DNA from: Mailhella sp.
GTDB taxonomy: Bacteria; Desulfobacterota; Desulfovibrionia; Desulfovibrionales; Desulfovibrionaceae
DNA length: 5,809 nt
Direction: 5' to 3'
Assembly: GCA_017522745.1 (NCBI GenBank)
Contig: JAFWYI010000073.1
Location: 1 to 5,809, forward strand
Shown here: positions 4,968-5,809 of the stretch, piece after piece
Layout: each line of letters starts with the position of its first letter
Numbering within the stretch: the stretch's first letter is position 1
Notes under the pieces: model-generated
What the model was told of the DNA's origin: nothing
The model's database searches: none
What the model saw: only the letters and a program-made list of their open reading frames with translations
Translations under genes and position numbers: made by a program

Positions 4968-5417
4968 ATGTGCAAACTTGCCGCCATGGTGGACAGGGCC
5001 CGCAAACTTTTGGGCGACGATTACGAAACCTGGTATGACCCGGCTTACGACGCCTACCACATCTTCTGCGACCTTGGGGACCACGTGCTCCACGCGCAGA
5101 GCGGTTCTAGCCGCATCCATTTTGAGAAAATGGCCCGCGAAGACGCGCAGGCCGCCAAGAGCCGCCTTGTGCCGGACGACTTCATGCTGCTTGCCGACGA
5201 CATTGAGGCATGGCTTTTGGACAGGCGCCAGCCCCGCTACGACTTTGGCCGCAACGTGGAGGGGGAGATACTGTTTTTCCACGAGGGCGAGCGGCGCACG
5301 GCACCGCGCCTTCTTTCGCGCGGGTACTGGATGATCACCGAAGCTGGGCTGATGAAGAAGTGCGGCAGGGGCACGGTGTTTGCCGTGACGAGCCGCGGCA
5401 TTGAAGAACGGTATTAG
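4968..5417 (+). CDS. 149-aa protein of unknown function
   Basis: I do not recognise this protein. It is soluble (no signal peptide or membrane helix), with mixed charge and many aromatic residues. Visible blocks: MCKLAAMVDRARKLLGDD (1-18), WYDPAYDAYHIFCDLGDHVLHAQ (22-44), an Arg/Lys/Asp-rich helix RIHFEKMAREDAQAAK (49-64), DFMLLADDIEAWLLDRR (71-87), then a basic beta-like C-terminal part with YWMITEAGLMKK (120-131) and VFAVTSRGIEERY. The last part has the feel of a small winged-helix fragment, but this is only an impression. ATG 4968 is chosen because AAGGAG lies 7 bases upstream; a TTG at 4950 in frame overlaps that site. Its own promoter and terminator make it a single-gene unit, transcribed away from the fibre/DGR operon. 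Confidence 0.85.
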   Translation: MCKLAAMVDRARKLLGDDYETWYDPAYDAYHIFCDLGDHVLHAQSGSSRIHFEKMAREDAQAAKSRLVPDDFMLLADDIEAWLLDRRQPRYDFGRNVEGEILFFHEGERRTAPRLLSRGYWMITEAGLMKKCGRGTVFAVTSRGIEERY

Positions 5418-5450
5418 CCTGAGCTGAGGATAGGCCGAAGCATGGCTGTG

Positions 5451-5484
5451 AACGGGGGCATGGGACGCGCCCCCGTTCTTTTTA
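5451..5484 (+). terminator. Intrinsic terminator after the 149-aa gene
   Basis: Bases 5451-5459 (AACGGGGGC) pair perfectly with 5469-5477 (GCCCCCGTT) around 9 nt, followed by CTTTTT. This is a textbook rho-independent terminator, 34 bases after the stop codon. Confidence 0.88.
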
Positions 5485-5511
5485 CATTTCAGGTATGCGA
5501 AATTGTTATAA
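5481..5511 (+). promoter_or_regulatory. Putative promoter of the membrane-anchored coiled-coil gene
   Basis: TTTACA (5481-5486) and TTATAA (5506-5511) are 19 bases apart, slightly long for sigma-70. The -10 lies in TTGTTATAAGA (5503-5513), identical to the string before the 149-aa gene. The start codon follows about 43 bases later. Confidence 0.4.
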
Positions 5512-5554
5512 GAATATGAAAGCATGGTTCTAGCACCCAACAACGGAGGTACCT

Positions 5555-5809
5555 ATGAGCAAGAAGCGTTCTTTCAAGGCTGTGGCCCTTGGCTCCATTG
5601 CCGTTTTCACCTTCCTGGCCATCATTGGCCGCAAGGAAGAAGCCAAGCCCGTGGAGCCCACGGAAGCCGAACGCCTTGAGGCTGAACTCAAGGTGCTGAA
5701 GCTGAAAAAGGCCATACGCTCCGAAACGGAGGATCGAGTTCTTTCGGAGCTCGACTTCACCGAAATGGAGTACAAGCTGGCGCGTACCAAGCGACTCCTC
5801 GCCGAGGAG
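5555..5809 (+). CDS. Membrane-anchored coiled-coil protein, N-terminal part (runs off right edge)
   Basis: 85 codons are visible with no stop. The start ATG has GGAGG (5545-5549) 5 bases upstream. Residues 1-7 are MSKKRSF, then a hydrophobic segment from about 8 to 24 (KAVALGSIAVFTFLAII) with a basic residue on either side, which fits an N-in signal anchor. No lipobox cysteine or clear signal-peptidase site is seen. From about 33 (PTEAERLEAELKVLKLKKAI) the sequence is a charged, leucine-rich helix suited to a coiled coil, continuing to the edge. I do not recognise the family. It forms a separate unit from the fibre/DGR operon. Confidence 0.8.
   Translation, partial: MSKKRSFKAVALGSIAVFTFLAIIGRKEEAKPVEPTEAERLEAELKVLKLKKAIRSETEDRVLSELDFTEMEYKLARTKRLLAEE

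Noticed and set aside
4791..5543. Minus-strand 250-codon open frame across the 149-aa gene
   Set aside because: It runs antisense through a gene with ribosome site and terminator, through both hairpins, and has shadow-like composition.

Overview
The window holds a diversity-generating retroelement (DGR) coupled to phage tail-fibre-like genes, all on the minus strand, plus two unrelated plus-strand genes at the right end. DNA is moderately GC-rich with good Shine-Dalgarno sites, as in a Gram-negative bacterium. A gut Desulfovibrionaceae-type host is a guess from general feel, not from a marker gene. The DGR block probably belongs to a prophage or prophage remnant.

Reading the minus strand in transcription order (right to left): a 115-aa tail-fibre-associated protein (4729-4382); a 268-aa coiled-coil fibre protein (4379-3573); a 335-aa fibre protein with two C-terminal repeat domains (3570-2563); the 306-aa DGR target protein, whose last ~43 residues carry the variable repeat (VR) (2544-1624); a strong hairpin just past VR (1612-1590); a 206-aa Avd-like accessory protein (1537-917); the template repeat TR (839-725), flanked by stem-loops; and the reverse transcriptase (from 569, running off the left edge before its YxDD motif). 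The order target-VR-avd-TR-RT is the classic one of the Bordetella phage BPP-1 element.

The decisive evidence is the TR/VR comparison. Over 115 aligned bases with no gap, 22 positions differ. All 22 are adenines in the template (coding orientation); 22 of 31 template adenines are changed and 0 of 84 other bases. They replace 16 amino acids of the target's C terminus. The RT is expected to copy TR RNA with adenine-specific errors and the cDNA replaces VR, so the fibre tip protein is continually rewritten. The three upstream fibre genes plausibly build the shaft that displays it.

The minus operon starts near 4730. Diverging from it is a 149-aa gene of unknown function (4968-5417) with its own terminator, then a gene for a membrane-anchored coiled-coil protein (5555 to the right edge). 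No capsid, portal, integrase or lysis gene is visible. The 4730-4967 spacer carries a terminator-like hairpin with no visible gene to serve, and an open but start-less frame with a CxxC motif.
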